A stretch of DNA of 64,000 nucleotides from contig NZ_JASNWE010000004.1 in NCBI RefSeq assembly GCF_030283145.1, forward strand, positions 558,001 through 622,000, written 5' to 3'. The stretch is from Actinomadura xylanilytica (GTDB lineage Bacteria > Actinomycetota > Actinomycetes > Streptosporangiales > Streptosporangiaceae). The position numbers were made by a program, and so were the translations under genes. The notes beneath the pieces were generated by a model, which did not search any database, was not told the origin of the DNA, and worked only from the letters and a program-made list of their open reading frames with translations. Positions 42,073-50,890 of this stretch are shown one piece after another (the stretch's first letter is position 1; each line of letters begins with the position of its first letter).

Positions 42073-43906
42073 CACAGACCCGCGCATGATCCCCATCATG
42101 TGCGGGTTTTTCGTTTGTCAGGGTGCCCGCAGCCGCCTTTCGTTGCGCCGTTAGGACATCCGGCGTAATGGTCACCTGGCAATGGACCTTATTGGCCTCA
42201 CGGTCGTAACGCATTTCCAGGCGGAACGCGTCGAACAACCGGCGGAGCGCGGCCTCGGGCACCTGCGCAAAGTCGATGCTCCCGGTGGGCAACCGGTCGA
42301 GAAGGTCAGGGCACTGCCGGGCCGGACGAGTCCGCTCCAACTCGACGAGGCGGGTCTTCTTCTCCTCGCGCTCGGCGCTGAGCTTGGCCGCTCGGATGTT
42401 GACGTCGCGGGTGAACTCTGGGTCCGGCGTTTCGAGATGCTCCAGGCTGCTGATCAAGCGCTCCCGCCGCGCGGCGATGTCGTCGATGGACTTGCGGACC
42501 GCTTCCACGGCCGCCCGATGCTCGATGACGGCGTGTTCGTCGGAGTCCGCGAGCAGGGTGGACAGACGGGAGCGGCGAGCCCGTCCGAACACCTCACTGT
42601 TGAAGAACTCCGACAACCCCTTGAGCAACAGGTCCTCGCGAACCCAGTAGCTGCGCGGATGGCCCTCGGGGACGTACCCCTTGGGCGGACGGCAGATGTA
42701 GTACTCGGTGCCCACCCGATTGTTGCGGCCGAAAAGGCGACGACCGCAGCCCACGCATACGAGGTAGGAGCGCAGAACGTACGAACGCCGAGTGCCCGGA
42801 CACACGTTGCGCCCCGGCGCGCTTCGCGAGCGTTCGCGGCGGCGGGCGACCTGCTGTGCGGCGGTGAAGACCTCCACCGGCACCAGAGGCTCGTGGGTGG
42901 GCACCGGCGACCAGACCCACGCCTCGGGCGGATTGTGCTTGCCGCCGTCTCTCTTGGTAGCTCTGCGGTTCCACACCATGTAGCCGGTGTGCTTCGGATT
43001 GACCAGAATCTCGCGGACCGCAGAATGCGTCCACCGGCCGACCGCCCGTTCAGGGTCGACCGGCTGCGGCGGCGGGTAGCGGTCCAGGTCGGTGTTGAGA
43101 CGGTCGGCGATCGCCTGATAGCCCAGGCACTCGCCGACCCGCCATCCGTAGATCGTCGTGACGACCGGCCCGCGCACCGGGTCAGGAGTCAGGGTGTGCT
43201 TGGACGCCCCCTCGGCCCGCCTGGCCGGAACCGGATGAGGGATCTTCTTGGCGAGATGGCCGTACGGCGGTTTTCCGATGTTGTAGCCCTGCTCGGTGTG
43301 GGTCTCGAACCCACCCCAGGACTTCTCCAGCAACTCCAGCACGTACCACTCGGCGACGCCCTGCTTGACCCGCCGCGTGAGGATCTGCGAGGCGCGCTTG
43401 CCATCCAGGACGATGGGCTCGTCCGCTGCCAGAAGCAGCACGCCCGCCTCTTCGAGTTTGTTCTCGATGAGAGTGCCGATGTAGGTACGGCGGGCGATGC
43501 GGTCGATCGATTCGCAGATCACCGCATCGAAGCGCCGGTCTGATCGCTCGGCCTCTTCCAGCAGGTCGGTGATGCCGCCCTCGCGGGGAACGGGAATCGC
43601 GAATCGCTCATGTCCCCGCCCTCGGCCGCGTGCGGCCAGGTCTTTGCGGCCGGACTCGATGTCGTAGAAATGCGCGACGATCACGGCCTGGTCCGGCAGG
43701 ACCGCCCGGCAACTGCTGAGTTGCCGGGGAATGGACAACGTCGGGTCCTGCTGGTCCTCGGTGGAGGTTCGTCCCACGAACGCCAGCCGCAACGGCCCCG
43801 GCGCGCGACGACCGCCGCCCGGACCGGTCAGTCTTCCCCGGCGGGTTCCCCGAGATCCTGTCCCGAGGAGTTCGAGCGGTATGGGTGCTCCTGATCCGTG
43901 GCCCAC
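42073..43906 (-). CDS. Large serine recombinase (integrase)
   Basis: Site-specific DNA recombinase of the large serine family. The resolvase catalytic domain starts RLAFVGRTSTEDQQ (nucleophile near Ser48) and contains ICESIDRIARRTYIG. The recombinase domain has YGWRVGECLGYQAIADRLN and ILVNPKHTGYMVW. A zinc ribbon starts YLVCVGCGRRLFG. A coiled-coil region follows. GTG 43,906 has GGGAGG 7 bases upstream. There is no stop at the tRNA boundary given here as the end; the frame continues antisense through the terminator and tRNA-Arg and in frame into the response regulator, ending at 41,507. The C terminus in the integrated state is therefore set by host DNA. Confidence 0.88.
42078..42111 (+). terminator. 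Terminator of tRNA-Arg
   Basis: ACCCGC-GCATGAT and ATCATGT-GCGGGT pair over 13 positions (one G-T) around CCCC, followed by TTTTTCGTTT. On the opposite strand it lies within the recombinase reading frame. Confidence 0.85.
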
Positions 43907-44115
43907 AGCAGTACCTCCCTGATCGCGCGTGCCTGCGCACGTCGCAGATGTTCGGCCGACGCGTCGTCGGCGGTGATGACCGTCCACTCGAACCGTGGAC
44001 CGGAACCGCTGACCGGACGCACGTCCGCCGCCCCCGTCCCTGGCACGGCGGGCGCGCAACATGCACGCTCGGCTCCGTCGCCGCAGTCAAGGTCCGTACT
44101 CGCGCTGGCACTCAT
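43828..44115 (-). CDS. Small hypothetical protein overlapping the recombinase start
   Basis: A 95-residue acidic protein starting MSASASTDLDCGDG, with a central FEWTVITADDASAEHLRRAQARAIREVLLWA segment that is probably helical. GAAGGG lies just before ATG 44,115. Its end overlaps the recombinase start by 79 bp in another frame. It lies between the replication-relaxation gene and the recombinase gene, so it is likely part of the element core. It may be an excision or accessory factor. I do not recognise a family. Confidence 0.6.
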   Translation of the reverse strand: MSASASTDLDCGDGAERACCAPAVPGTGAADVRPVSGSGPRFEWTVITADDASAEHLRRAQARAIREVLLWATDQEHPYRSNSSGQDLGEPAGED

Positions 44116-44189
44116 GGCCCTTCTCTTGCAGGGCCGGCGGACGGCATGCCTGGTGGGGCCTTCACAGGCCGGTTCGTCCGCGGGCGCGT

Positions 44190-45323
44190 TCACCAGGCGT
44201 CCTCCATGCCAACCCTCGGCTCGTTGACCACCGGGGCGGGTGGATGGACGGCCGGAAGTTGCGCGAGCCGTAGTCGCTTGTTGTAGGCCCAGCCAGAGGA
44301 CTCGCCTGCGGACAAGTGGGCGAAGGTCTCCAGGGGAAGCCACAGGGGACCGGCGGGGTCACCGTTCCTCTCCCTGTCTCCTGCCTCATCGCCGGGGAAC
44401 ACACCTGTGGCGATCGGAAGCTGGATCTGCCCGTAACGGGCGGAGACGCTCGCGGTCTCGTTCAGCGCGCGCCGTGCTCCTGGTTCACGGCCATGCCGTG
44501 TGAACACGAACACCAACCAGGGCAGCCTGTCGTCCTGATCGAGGGCGAACCATTCAGCGGCCTTCTGGTATCCGGTGAGCTTGGACGCAAGCTGGTTCAG
44601 GTTCTCGGTCCCGGTGTCGTACTCCACGAAGAAGTCGACCGCTCCGCCCGCGTGACTGCCCCAGACTTCTTGTGCCTGTTCGATCTGGGACTCGTCTTCG
44701 AGGCGCTCTTCGCGCCAGCGGCCGTAACCGTCCGGACGGACCAGGTCACCGATCTTCCTCGCGACCTGCTGCGCCGACCACCACCGTTCCAGATGGCCTT
44801 GCCACAGCGCTCCCCTCGTCCCCGCCGTGACCGCGCTCTGCGTCGTACGGGCGGACAGCGTCAGGGCGGTGAAGAAGCCGTTGCAGCCGACCAAGTGCGC
44901 CAGGCGAGGACTGGACGCGATCGCCAGCGATTTGTCTCGACGGACCCGTACGCGGTCCAGGTCGGTGTCGTCTTCAGCAGCCAGCACTGCCGCCCCCAAC
45001 ACGTCCAGGACGTAGTGCCACGGCGCCGAGCCCCGGTCCAGACGTGGACGGAACCTTGCCAGCACACCCAGACCGGCCAGCACCGCCAGCCGGTGCCGCG
45101 TGCTGACCTCACTGGTGAACGCCAGATCGCAGATCTGCCCGGTTGTCAGCACGCGATGATCGGCCACCGCGCGGATCACCTCCCGGTCCCGGTCAGTCAG
45201 CCGACCCGCAAGTTCCAGCAGGGCCAACTCCATCCGCCGAGAGCGCAGTGCCGAGTTTCCCCTCGTCTTCCCGTTCGCCGACTGTGCCCGACGAGACGGA
45301 GCCCGATCTCCATCCCAGATCAC
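44190..45323 (-). CDS. Replication-relaxation family protein
   Basis: A 377-residue protein of the actinobacterial replication-relaxation family (PF13814-like), found on integrative elements and plasmids. The N-terminal winged-helix region is typical: LTDRDREVIRAVADHRVLTTGQICDLAF, then HRLAVLAGLGVLARFRP and HYVLDVLGAAVLAAE. A nuclease-like middle has DFFVEYDTGTENLNQLASKL. GTG 45,323 lies behind AAGGGGGG. Members are thought to help plasmid replication or transfer. It supports reading this region as an integrated mobile element. Confidence 0.85.
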   Translation of the reverse strand: MIWDGDRAPSRRAQSANGKTRGNSALRSRRMELALLELAGRLTDRDREVIRAVADHRVLTTGQICDLAFTSEVSTRHRLAVLAGLGVLARFRPRLDRGSAPWHYVLDVLGAAVLAAEDDTDLDRVRVRRDKSLAIASSPRLAHLVGCNGFFTALTLSARTTQSAVTAGTRGALWQGHLERWWSAQQVARKIGDLVRPDGYGRWREERLEDESQIEQAQEVWGSHAGGAVDFFVEYDTGTENLNQLASKLTGYQKAAEWFALDQDDRLPWLVFVFTRHGREPGARRALNETASVSARYGQIQLPIATGVFPGDEAGDRERNGDPAGPLWLPLETFAHLSAGESSGWAYNKRLRLAQLPAVHPPAPVVNEPRVGMEDAW

Positions 45324-45588
45324 CTATAACGCCCCCCTTGAACGGTCGCTGCTCCATCACCCGGCTCCGCCTCCCCACGAGGCTCCGAGTTTCCCCCTCA
45401 CCTCTAAAGGACCGCTCAGAGGCCCAAATTGGATTTCGAGCTTTCAGTTTTTGCCAACTTTTGGCGGCCCAGGACCCGGCCTGGCGAGCTCTGTTCGTGG
45501 CGGGGAAACATCGGTGGCGGCGGCGCGATCGCGGCTCAGCCTGAAGGTTCTGCCTGGTCACAGCGGATTCTGACACCGTGGACGCTGG

Positions 45589-45831
45589 CTATGTCCCAGC
45601 CTCCGAGGTCCTCTGGGCCTCATGAACGACAGGCGCCAGGACTGGCCGTCCATGACTTGGGGTCAGTACCGCCCATCCCGCCTCGGCGAGGACGGCCAGC
45701 TCGTCAACGGCAACCTTGCCGGGCAGCCCAGCCGCGTCCACGGTCACCACGACCCGGGATTGGCCGCTAACGCGCCCCACATGGCCACTGTCGCCGCGTT
45801 CGGGTGTTCCCCGCCCCGCAGCATCGTCCAT
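45589..45831 (-). CDS. Hypothetical small protein (weak)
   Basis: An 80-residue frame from ATG 45,831 with a central SRVVVTVDAAGLPGKVAVDELAVLAEAGWAVLTP stretch that looks like an ordered alpha/beta segment rather than random translation. No good ribosome site and no recognised family. It may be a fragment of a larger lost gene. Confidence 0.3.
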   Translation of the reverse strand: MDDAAGRGTPERGDSGHVGRVSGQSRVVVTVDAAGLPGKVAVDELAVLAEAGWAVLTPSHGRPVLAPVVHEAQRTSEAGT

Positions 45832-46344
45832 GCGGACGGGGCCGTCAGCGAACGTGTCAGCGGCGAACGCCGTCGTTGAGACAGAGATGGATCGCAACTT
45901 CGAAACGACTATGCGAAATATTCATACTATGACGCCTTTTCGAGCAGCTTTCAGCCTCACCGCCTTCACTCCGGTATGCCCTCTAATGCGCCATCCGCTC
46001 GCACTCGCAGCCTCGTTCGTGGTCACCAGTCGATCTGGCGGAAAGCGAGCCCGTTCGTTCATGACTCTCGAATGGGTCATCAGAAGAATAGAGATGGAGC
46101 GACCTGAGCACTGACGTCTACACATCAACACACACGCATCATCTGTGTCCTCTCAAGGGCAACCTGGGCCATCAACACCCGACCCAAAAGGGCGCCTACC
46201 TGCGAGAACGGGGAGCTCAGGGGCGGCAACTCAAGTCGTCCGCCGCATTGGCCGCCCGATCTGCCGCCCGATCCGCACACCTGAAGATTCTCAGGAGGTC
46301 ACCCGCTGACCGCCACACCCGCACCCGCTCCCGTCAAGCCGGAA

Positions 46345-46384
46345 GGCCCTGCCCGCCGCCCCGTGGGGGCTCGCGGGCAGGGCC
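46345..46384. terminator. Stem-loop, probable terminator
   Basis: A perfect 12-bp stem GGCCCTGCCCGC/GCGGGCAGGGCC with a 16-base loop. Confidence 0.5.
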
Positions 46385-46414
46385 GACGCGCCAGGCCTCA
46401 TCTATCCTGGCCTC

Positions 46415-46445
46415 GGGACCAGCCTGCTAACTCCAGGCTGGTCCC
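46415..46445 (-). terminator. Terminator of the ATP-binding protein gene
   Basis: A perfect 12-bp stem GGGACCAGCCTG/CAGGCTGGTCCC with a 7-base loop, immediately after the stop of the minus-strand gene at 46,448. Confidence 0.7.
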
Positions 46446-46447
46446 TT

Positions 46448-46939
46448 CTACATTCCCAGGACTATCGCCAGGTCGGGCCGGGCCTCGGGTCGGGCCTTGA
46501 GGTCCAGATCGGCCCAGACCGTATGACCAACGTCGCGATTCCCGTGGGTGCCCACTGCGACAGCGAGTTCGGAGACCGTGAGCAAGCCCCGGCCGTGCTC
46601 GCACCGTTCGCCTCCGGGCTGCTCGACCACGACGGTGGGGAATCCTCGGCCGCCCTGGTCCGTGACCGCGAGATAGGCGAGATCCGCCAGTGTCAGTTCC
46701 AGGCCGAACCAACCGCCGTGCTCCCCAGACCGGGTGTGCCGGACGGCGTTACTCGTCAACTCGGTCACGATGAACGCGACCTCGTCCTCGTATCCGGTGC
46801 CCGCGAACAACGCCACAGCGAACTGCCGCGCCACCGGAATCTGGTCAAGCCTTCCGGCATAGGTGCGCCGCCAGGCCATCGGCTCCGAAAGCCGCAGCCA
46901 GTCGGCCGGGGAGCTGCAGCCCCATTTCCTCTTGGACAT
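46448..46939 (-). CDS. Anti-sigma-type ATP-binding protein (HATPase_c family)
   Basis: A 163-residue GHKL ATPase of the RsbW/SpoIIAB-like type common in actinomycetes. N box: FIVTELTSNAVRHT. G1 box: LAVTDQGGRGFP. The final glycine-rich part is CEHGRGLLTVSELAVAVG. ATG 46,939 is preferred because upstream codons are Cys/Arg-rich and unlike the family. Such proteins often occur with HTH regulators in actinomycete regulatory modules; a TPR-type HTH regulator lies 0.7 kb away. Its target is unknown. Confidence 0.85.
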   Translation of the reverse strand: MSKRKWGCSSPADWLRLSEPMAWRRTYAGRLDQIPVARQFAVALFAGTGYEDEVAFIVTELTSNAVRHTRSGEHGGWFGLELTLADLAYLAVTDQGGRGFPTVVVEQPGGERCEHGRGLLTVSELAVAVGTHGNRDVGHTVWADLDLKARPEARPDLAIVLGM

Positions 46940-47164
46940 CTCTTCGATCACCTCTCTGCATCGCCGCCCACCGCCGCAATTGCAGCCGGAAATGACGTGG
47001 GCGGCCGGAATGCAATGAGGCAACAACTCGGCAGAGGTGGTCAAGCCTTTCACGCCGATACACGACTCCAGACCCAGACCTCTACCGCCTCAGGAAGCCC
47101 GACCTCGAAAGCGCGATTCCATCGATGCCCATAAGGATCACCCTCATCCGCCACCGGAATCTCG

Positions 47165-47449
47165 TCAGTACTTCGCCTCCGCCCGATACTTCTCTTTGAT
47201 GAGCGCATCCCGTAGCTTCTCCGCGGTGGAGCGGATCACCGTGGGGTCCATACCGGCTGCGGGGTCGTGCAACGTCGCACACCAGTCCCCCAGCAAGCCG
47301 TTCCCCCTGACCGACCGCCAGATCCGATGCCCTGGGTAGTCGGCGCGGAGTCGTGCGAGCGCCTGATCGTCTTGGTGAACCGAGCCTTGAGCTTCCGGCA
47401 CAGACGGAAAGCCCGAGATGTCCGCTGCACGGAACTGCTTGGACGCCAC
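47165..47449 (-). CDS. Hypothetical protein, actinomycete-type small regulator-associated ORF
   Basis: A protein of about 94 residues with the core ALARLRADYPGHRIWRSV, then LGDWCATLHDPAAGMDPTV and a helical C terminus. I recall similar short ORFs next to HTH and ATPase genes in actinomycetes but cannot name a family. GTG 47,449 has GGAGG just upstream. The frame is open to 47,575, but that would leave only 26 bp before the divergent HTH gene at 47,602. Confidence 0.55.
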   Translation of the reverse strand: MASKQFRAADISGFPSVPEAQGSVHQDDQALARLRADYPGHRIWRSVRGNGLLGDWCATLHDPAAGMDPTVIRSTAEKLRDALIKEKYRAEAKY

Positions 47450-47601
47450 AACGCCTCCATTGGGTAGCGAGAAAACTGCGCCGAGTGACACAGTTGGAGC
47501 TTCAAGGAACACCGTCGGCACCCGTATCCGGAGGAGCCAGCACACGGCCAACCCGTGGGCCAGCAGATGGCCCACCCGCCCAACAGGGAACGGCTCTGAC
47601 C

Positions 47602-48855
47602 ATGAACCCCCATCGCCGCGAGCAGATCGGGCCGATGCTGCGTCGTCTTCGCCAGGCCGCCGGGTGGTCCCAGGCGAAGGCAGCCGATGAACTGTGCCGG
47701 GTCAGCGGCCGTGCGACCATCACCAAGCACGAATGGTCACGCTGGGAGACCGGTCGCCGTTCTCCGACCGAGTACCTGGCGGATCTCGCGGACCTGTTCG
47801 ACACTCCGCTCGCCGGCCTCCGAGCGGCCATCGAAACCACCGAGATCGCCCGGCGGTTCCCCAACCTCGCAGCGGACGCACCCGATCACACCGAAGACCT
47901 CCGGCGACGGTTCACCGCGGCGTTCACCGCCGGGGTTGCCACGGCAGCCCTCGACGACTGGGAGGCCACCGTCCAACGCTACGGAAGGGCCACCCGCGAC
48001 CGGCCCGCCGCTCTGCTCGCCGCGGACCTCACCGCCGACCTCTCCGACCTGCACGCGACCCTCGACATATGCCGCTCAGCGACCGCACTGCGCAGCCTGT
48101 CGAGGATCACCGCCCACATGTCCGGGCTGATGTGCCTCACATTGATCAAACTCGGCGACCGGCAGGCCTTCCGGGGATGGGCGCGCACCGCCCGCATCGC
48201 GGCAGCCGAATCCGGTGACTCCGCCACCCTGTCCTGGGTTCTGGCCGAAGAGGCGTACGGCCACTACTACGCCGGAGACATGGCAGAGGCCGTCCATGTG
48301 GCGACAGCCGCGCAGGACACAGCCGGTGTCGGCGCGGTACTCGCCGCAGCGCTCGCCGCGCGAGCACACGCCGCCATCGGCGACCAGGCCGCCACGACCG
48401 AAGCGATCGGAGCAGCCGAGTCCCTGCTGGAAAGGCTGGACGGCTCATCCGTCGCCGAGTCCGCCTTCGGCTACAACGAAGCACAACTCAGGTTCCACGA
48501 AGGCAACGCGTTCACCCACCTGGCAACCCACCACCTCGCCGACACCGCTCCCGCGCTCACCGCGCAAGACCGTGCACTGGAGCTATATCCCGCCGCCAAC
48601 TTCCTCGACCGCGCGTTGGTACACCTCGACCGCGCCGCATGCCTCACAACTGCGGGCGACAGCGCGTCCGGAACCGAGTACGCCCTCTCCACGCTGCAAG
48701 ACCTGACAGACCAACAACGGCAAGGGATCATCACGGCACGAGGTCACGAAATTCTGGACGCCCTCCCCACCCCACAGCAGGCACTACCGTCCGCCCGTGA
48801 CCTGAGAGACCTGCTGATGACCACGACCAACGACCAGGAGAGTCCACAACCATGA
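47602..48855 (+). CDS. XRE-family HTH regulator with TPR-like domain
   Basis: A 417-residue regulator. The N-terminal helix-turn-helix of about 70 residues is IGPMLRRLRQAAGWSQAKAA, then ATITKHEWSRWETGRRSP. A long all-alpha region of TPR-like repeats follows (AESGDSATLSWVLAEEAYGHYYAG, AALAARAHAAIGDQ, ALELYPAANFLDRALVHLDRA). This is the common actinomycete type related to peptide-sensing or A-factor-era regulators. ATG 47,602. It overlaps the acetyltransferase gene by four bases (ATGA), so the two are co-translated. Confidence 0.88.
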   Translation: MNPHRREQIGPMLRRLRQAAGWSQAKAADELCRVSGRATITKHEWSRWETGRRSPTEYLADLADLFDTPLAGLRAAIETTEIARRFPNLAADAPDHTEDLRRRFTAAFTAGVATAALDDWEATVQRYGRATRDRPAALLAADLTADLSDLHATLDICRSATALRSLSRITAHMSGLMCLTLIKLGDRQAFRGWARTARIAAAESGDSATLSWVLAEEAYGHYYAGDMAEAVHVATAAQDTAGVGAVLAAALAARAHAAIGDQAATTEAIGAAESLLERLDGSSVAESAFGYNEAQLRFHEGNAFTHLATHHLADTAPALTAQDRALELYPAANFLDRALVHLDRAACLTTAGDSASGTEYALSTLQDLTDQQRQGIITARGHEILDALPTPQQALPSARDLRDLLMTTTNDQESPQP

Positions 48856-49334
48856 CCGTGACGATCCGCCCTGCCGCCGTCGAGGACACAGCAGCCATCA
48901 CCGAACTCATAGCCGAACTCAACGCCTTCTACGGCGACGCCCCCCAAGACTCGTCCGCCGTGCAGTCACAGCAAGTTCGGCTAGCTCTCTTCGGCGAGTC
49001 GCCAGCCGCATCGGTACTCCTCGCCATCAGCGACGGCCGCCCCGTCGCCCTGGCCAGCTACTCGATCCTGTGGCCAGCCGTCGGATTCACCACCTCGCTG
49101 TACCTCAAGGAACTGTACGTAGCGGAGGCATACCGACGGCAAGGCATAGGCAAGGCCCTCATGACCGCCCTCCGCAAGGAAGCACTCCAACGCGGATGCA
49201 GCCGCGTCGAGTGGACCGCCGACGAAGACAACCCCGGCGCCATCAGGTTCTACGAGACTATCGGCACAAAATCGCGAACTGCGAAGATCTTTTACCGCGA
49301 GAATCTGGCACACCAAACTGATCAGGCAGGATAG
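48852..49334 (+). CDS. GNAT family N-acetyltransferase
   Basis: A 160-residue acetyl-CoA-dependent acetyltransferase. N-terminal VTIRPAAVEDTAAITELI, acetyl-CoA pyrophosphate loop RRQGIGKAL near residues 95-103 (after LKELYVAEAY), and the C-terminal FYETIG strand. Translationally coupled to the upstream HTH regulator. Substrate unknown; coupling suggests it modifies a signal or self-protective target under that regulator. Confidence 0.9.
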   Translation: MTVTIRPAAVEDTAAITELIAELNAFYGDAPQDSSAVQSQQVRLALFGESPAASVLLAISDGRPVALASYSILWPAVGFTTSLYLKELYVAEAYRRQGIGKALMTALRKEALQRGCSRVEWTADEDNPGAIRFYETIGTKSRTAKIFYRENLAHQTDQAG

Positions 49335-49542
49335 CGGTGCGGGCGCTCCAACTACTTCTGGCAATCCGGGTCTCAGTTTCCCACGTCAACAGCAGCTTTG
49401 TCGACGTCCTCGACTCCAAAGAACTTGAGCACCGGATAGCGCATTATCGATACCGCAATCGGTGCGTAAGACTTCACACTAATGATCAAGCACGGTAGGG
49501 TCTTGCTTGCGTCTTGACAGGCAGTCACCCCGAAAGGCCACC

Positions 49543-50841
49543 ATGCCCCCGAAGAGCTATGCCGCCGTCCCCTTGCTGGCCATCACCCTGTTCGCGGCCG
49601 CATGCACCGGCGCCCCTTCCACCCCGCAAGCCGCAGGGAAGGAAGGTAAGGCGGATCTGCCCTACGGTGGACCTGCTCTGCCCGGGCTGGGGAGCAAGCC
49701 CGTATGGGGTATCAGGAGCCCTGGAGTGTCAGCGGTCCTTGCCTACGGCAACGTGGTTGCGATGTTGACAGGGCGTCAGGGGTATCAGGTGAGCGTTCTG
49801 GACGCGGCCACCGGCAAGCCCCTTCAACGGCATCAACTCACGGTGGCCGGCAACTCTACAGCGCTAGGCAGCGAACCGGTGCGTCTCTTGCGGGACACCT
49901 TCCAAGGCCGCCCGGTAGCGGTGGTGCGTTTCAAAGAGCAGGTCCCGGCCTCCGGTACACAGGGGGAACACGATCAACTCACCGACTTGGTCCTCGACTC
50001 CGAGGGCAAGCAAGTCTGGCGCACTCCCACAACAGGCGGCCGGAGCACCGACACCAGGCGCAAAGAAGGAGGGTCGTTCAACAGCGGATACGCCATCTCG
50101 CACGCAACCACGCAAGGCACCCTGGACAAGAGCCCGGAGGGCATCACCAGCTTCCAGTCGATCACGGGAGGCGGCCCGGTTCGGGTTAACTCCAGCTACG
50201 GCAATGACGACGTACACGATGTCGTCACGGACAAGGCTGTGATGACCGATGACAAAGGGTTGCTTGACGAAGGTCTCAGAGGCGTCGACCTCTCTCAGGG
50301 CGGAAAGACGATCTGGCGCAAGCCGAAGGCCGAATACGTGGGTGCATTCGGCCCCAATCTGATGATTGAAAACGGTGATCGGATCCAGCAGATCGACCCC
50401 GCTACCGGACAACGCCGCAGCGACGTCGCAGCGTCCGAGATCAGTGGTGGCTCATCTGGACTCAGTCTCGATCAGGTCGAGTCGTGGACATACGACCCCG
50501 ATACGCACGCCATTAGCGCAGGCGGCCAGCGCACCCTCATCATCGATGGCGACACCGGGAAACTTCGTTCGCGCCAGGATGGACCCAACCCTCGCGAACT
50601 GACCGCGACTGCCGCCGGCGGAGGCGTTACCTTTATGGCGATCGAGCCGAAACCGGCAATGCCCACCATCGACGGTCCGGCCGAAAAGCGACCCACCAGT
50701 TTCCTCGCGCTCGACAATCGAACCGGCAAGATACTGGCAGACAATCTGCCCTTGACGGCCATCTCCATCACCGATAACAAGTACGCCCTGGTCGAGAACG
50801 ACGGAAACTTCTACAGCTTCCACCTCAAGACAGAAGAATAG
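49543..50841 (+). CDS. Lipoprotein with PQQ-like beta-propeller fold
   Basis: A 432-residue predicted lipoprotein. The signal peptide ends with lipobox LFAAAC at about 16-21. The mature part shows a repeated pattern of about 45 residues of the beta-propeller type (VSVLDAATGKPLQRH, VLDSEGKQVWRTP, LIIDGDTGKLRSR, LALDNRTGKILADN). GAAAGG lies 6 bases before ATG 49,543. It is the last gene before the candidate right attachment site. Role unknown; related proteins act as extracytoplasmic sensors or assembly factors. A distant relative is at the right end of the window. Confidence 0.78.
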   Translation: MPPKSYAAVPLLAITLFAAACTGAPSTPQAAGKEGKADLPYGGPALPGLGSKPVWGIRSPGVSAVLAYGNVVAMLTGRQGYQVSVLDAATGKPLQRHQLTVAGNSTALGSEPVRLLRDTFQGRPVAVVRFKEQVPASGTQGEHDQLTDLVLDSEGKQVWRTPTTGGRSTDTRRKEGGSFNSGYAISHATTQGTLDKSPEGITSFQSITGGGPVRVNSSYGNDDVHDVVTDKAVMTDDKGLLDEGLRGVDLSQGGKTIWRKPKAEYVGAFGPNLMIENGDRIQQIDPATGQRRSDVAASEISGGSSGLSLDQVESWTYDPDTHAISAGGQRTLIIDGDTGKLRSRQDGPNPRELTATAAGGGVTFMAIEPKPAMPTIDGPAEKRPTSFLALDNRTGKILADNLPLTAISITDNKYALVENDGNFYSFHLKTEE

Positions 50842-50890
50842 CCGCTTGTCCGCGTAAGCACCGGTCAGCCCGTCTCGAAGGCGCTGGCGA

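Larger units (their letters stand above)
45324..46447. other. Low-coding stretch inside the element
   Basis: About 1.1 kb of lower-GC DNA with only one weak candidate gene (45,589-45,831 minus). 45,870-46,160 is the most AT-rich part, a possible origin or regulatory region, but I see no iterons. Two strong hairpins lie at the right end (46,345-46,384 and 46,415-46,445). Confidence 0.45.
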
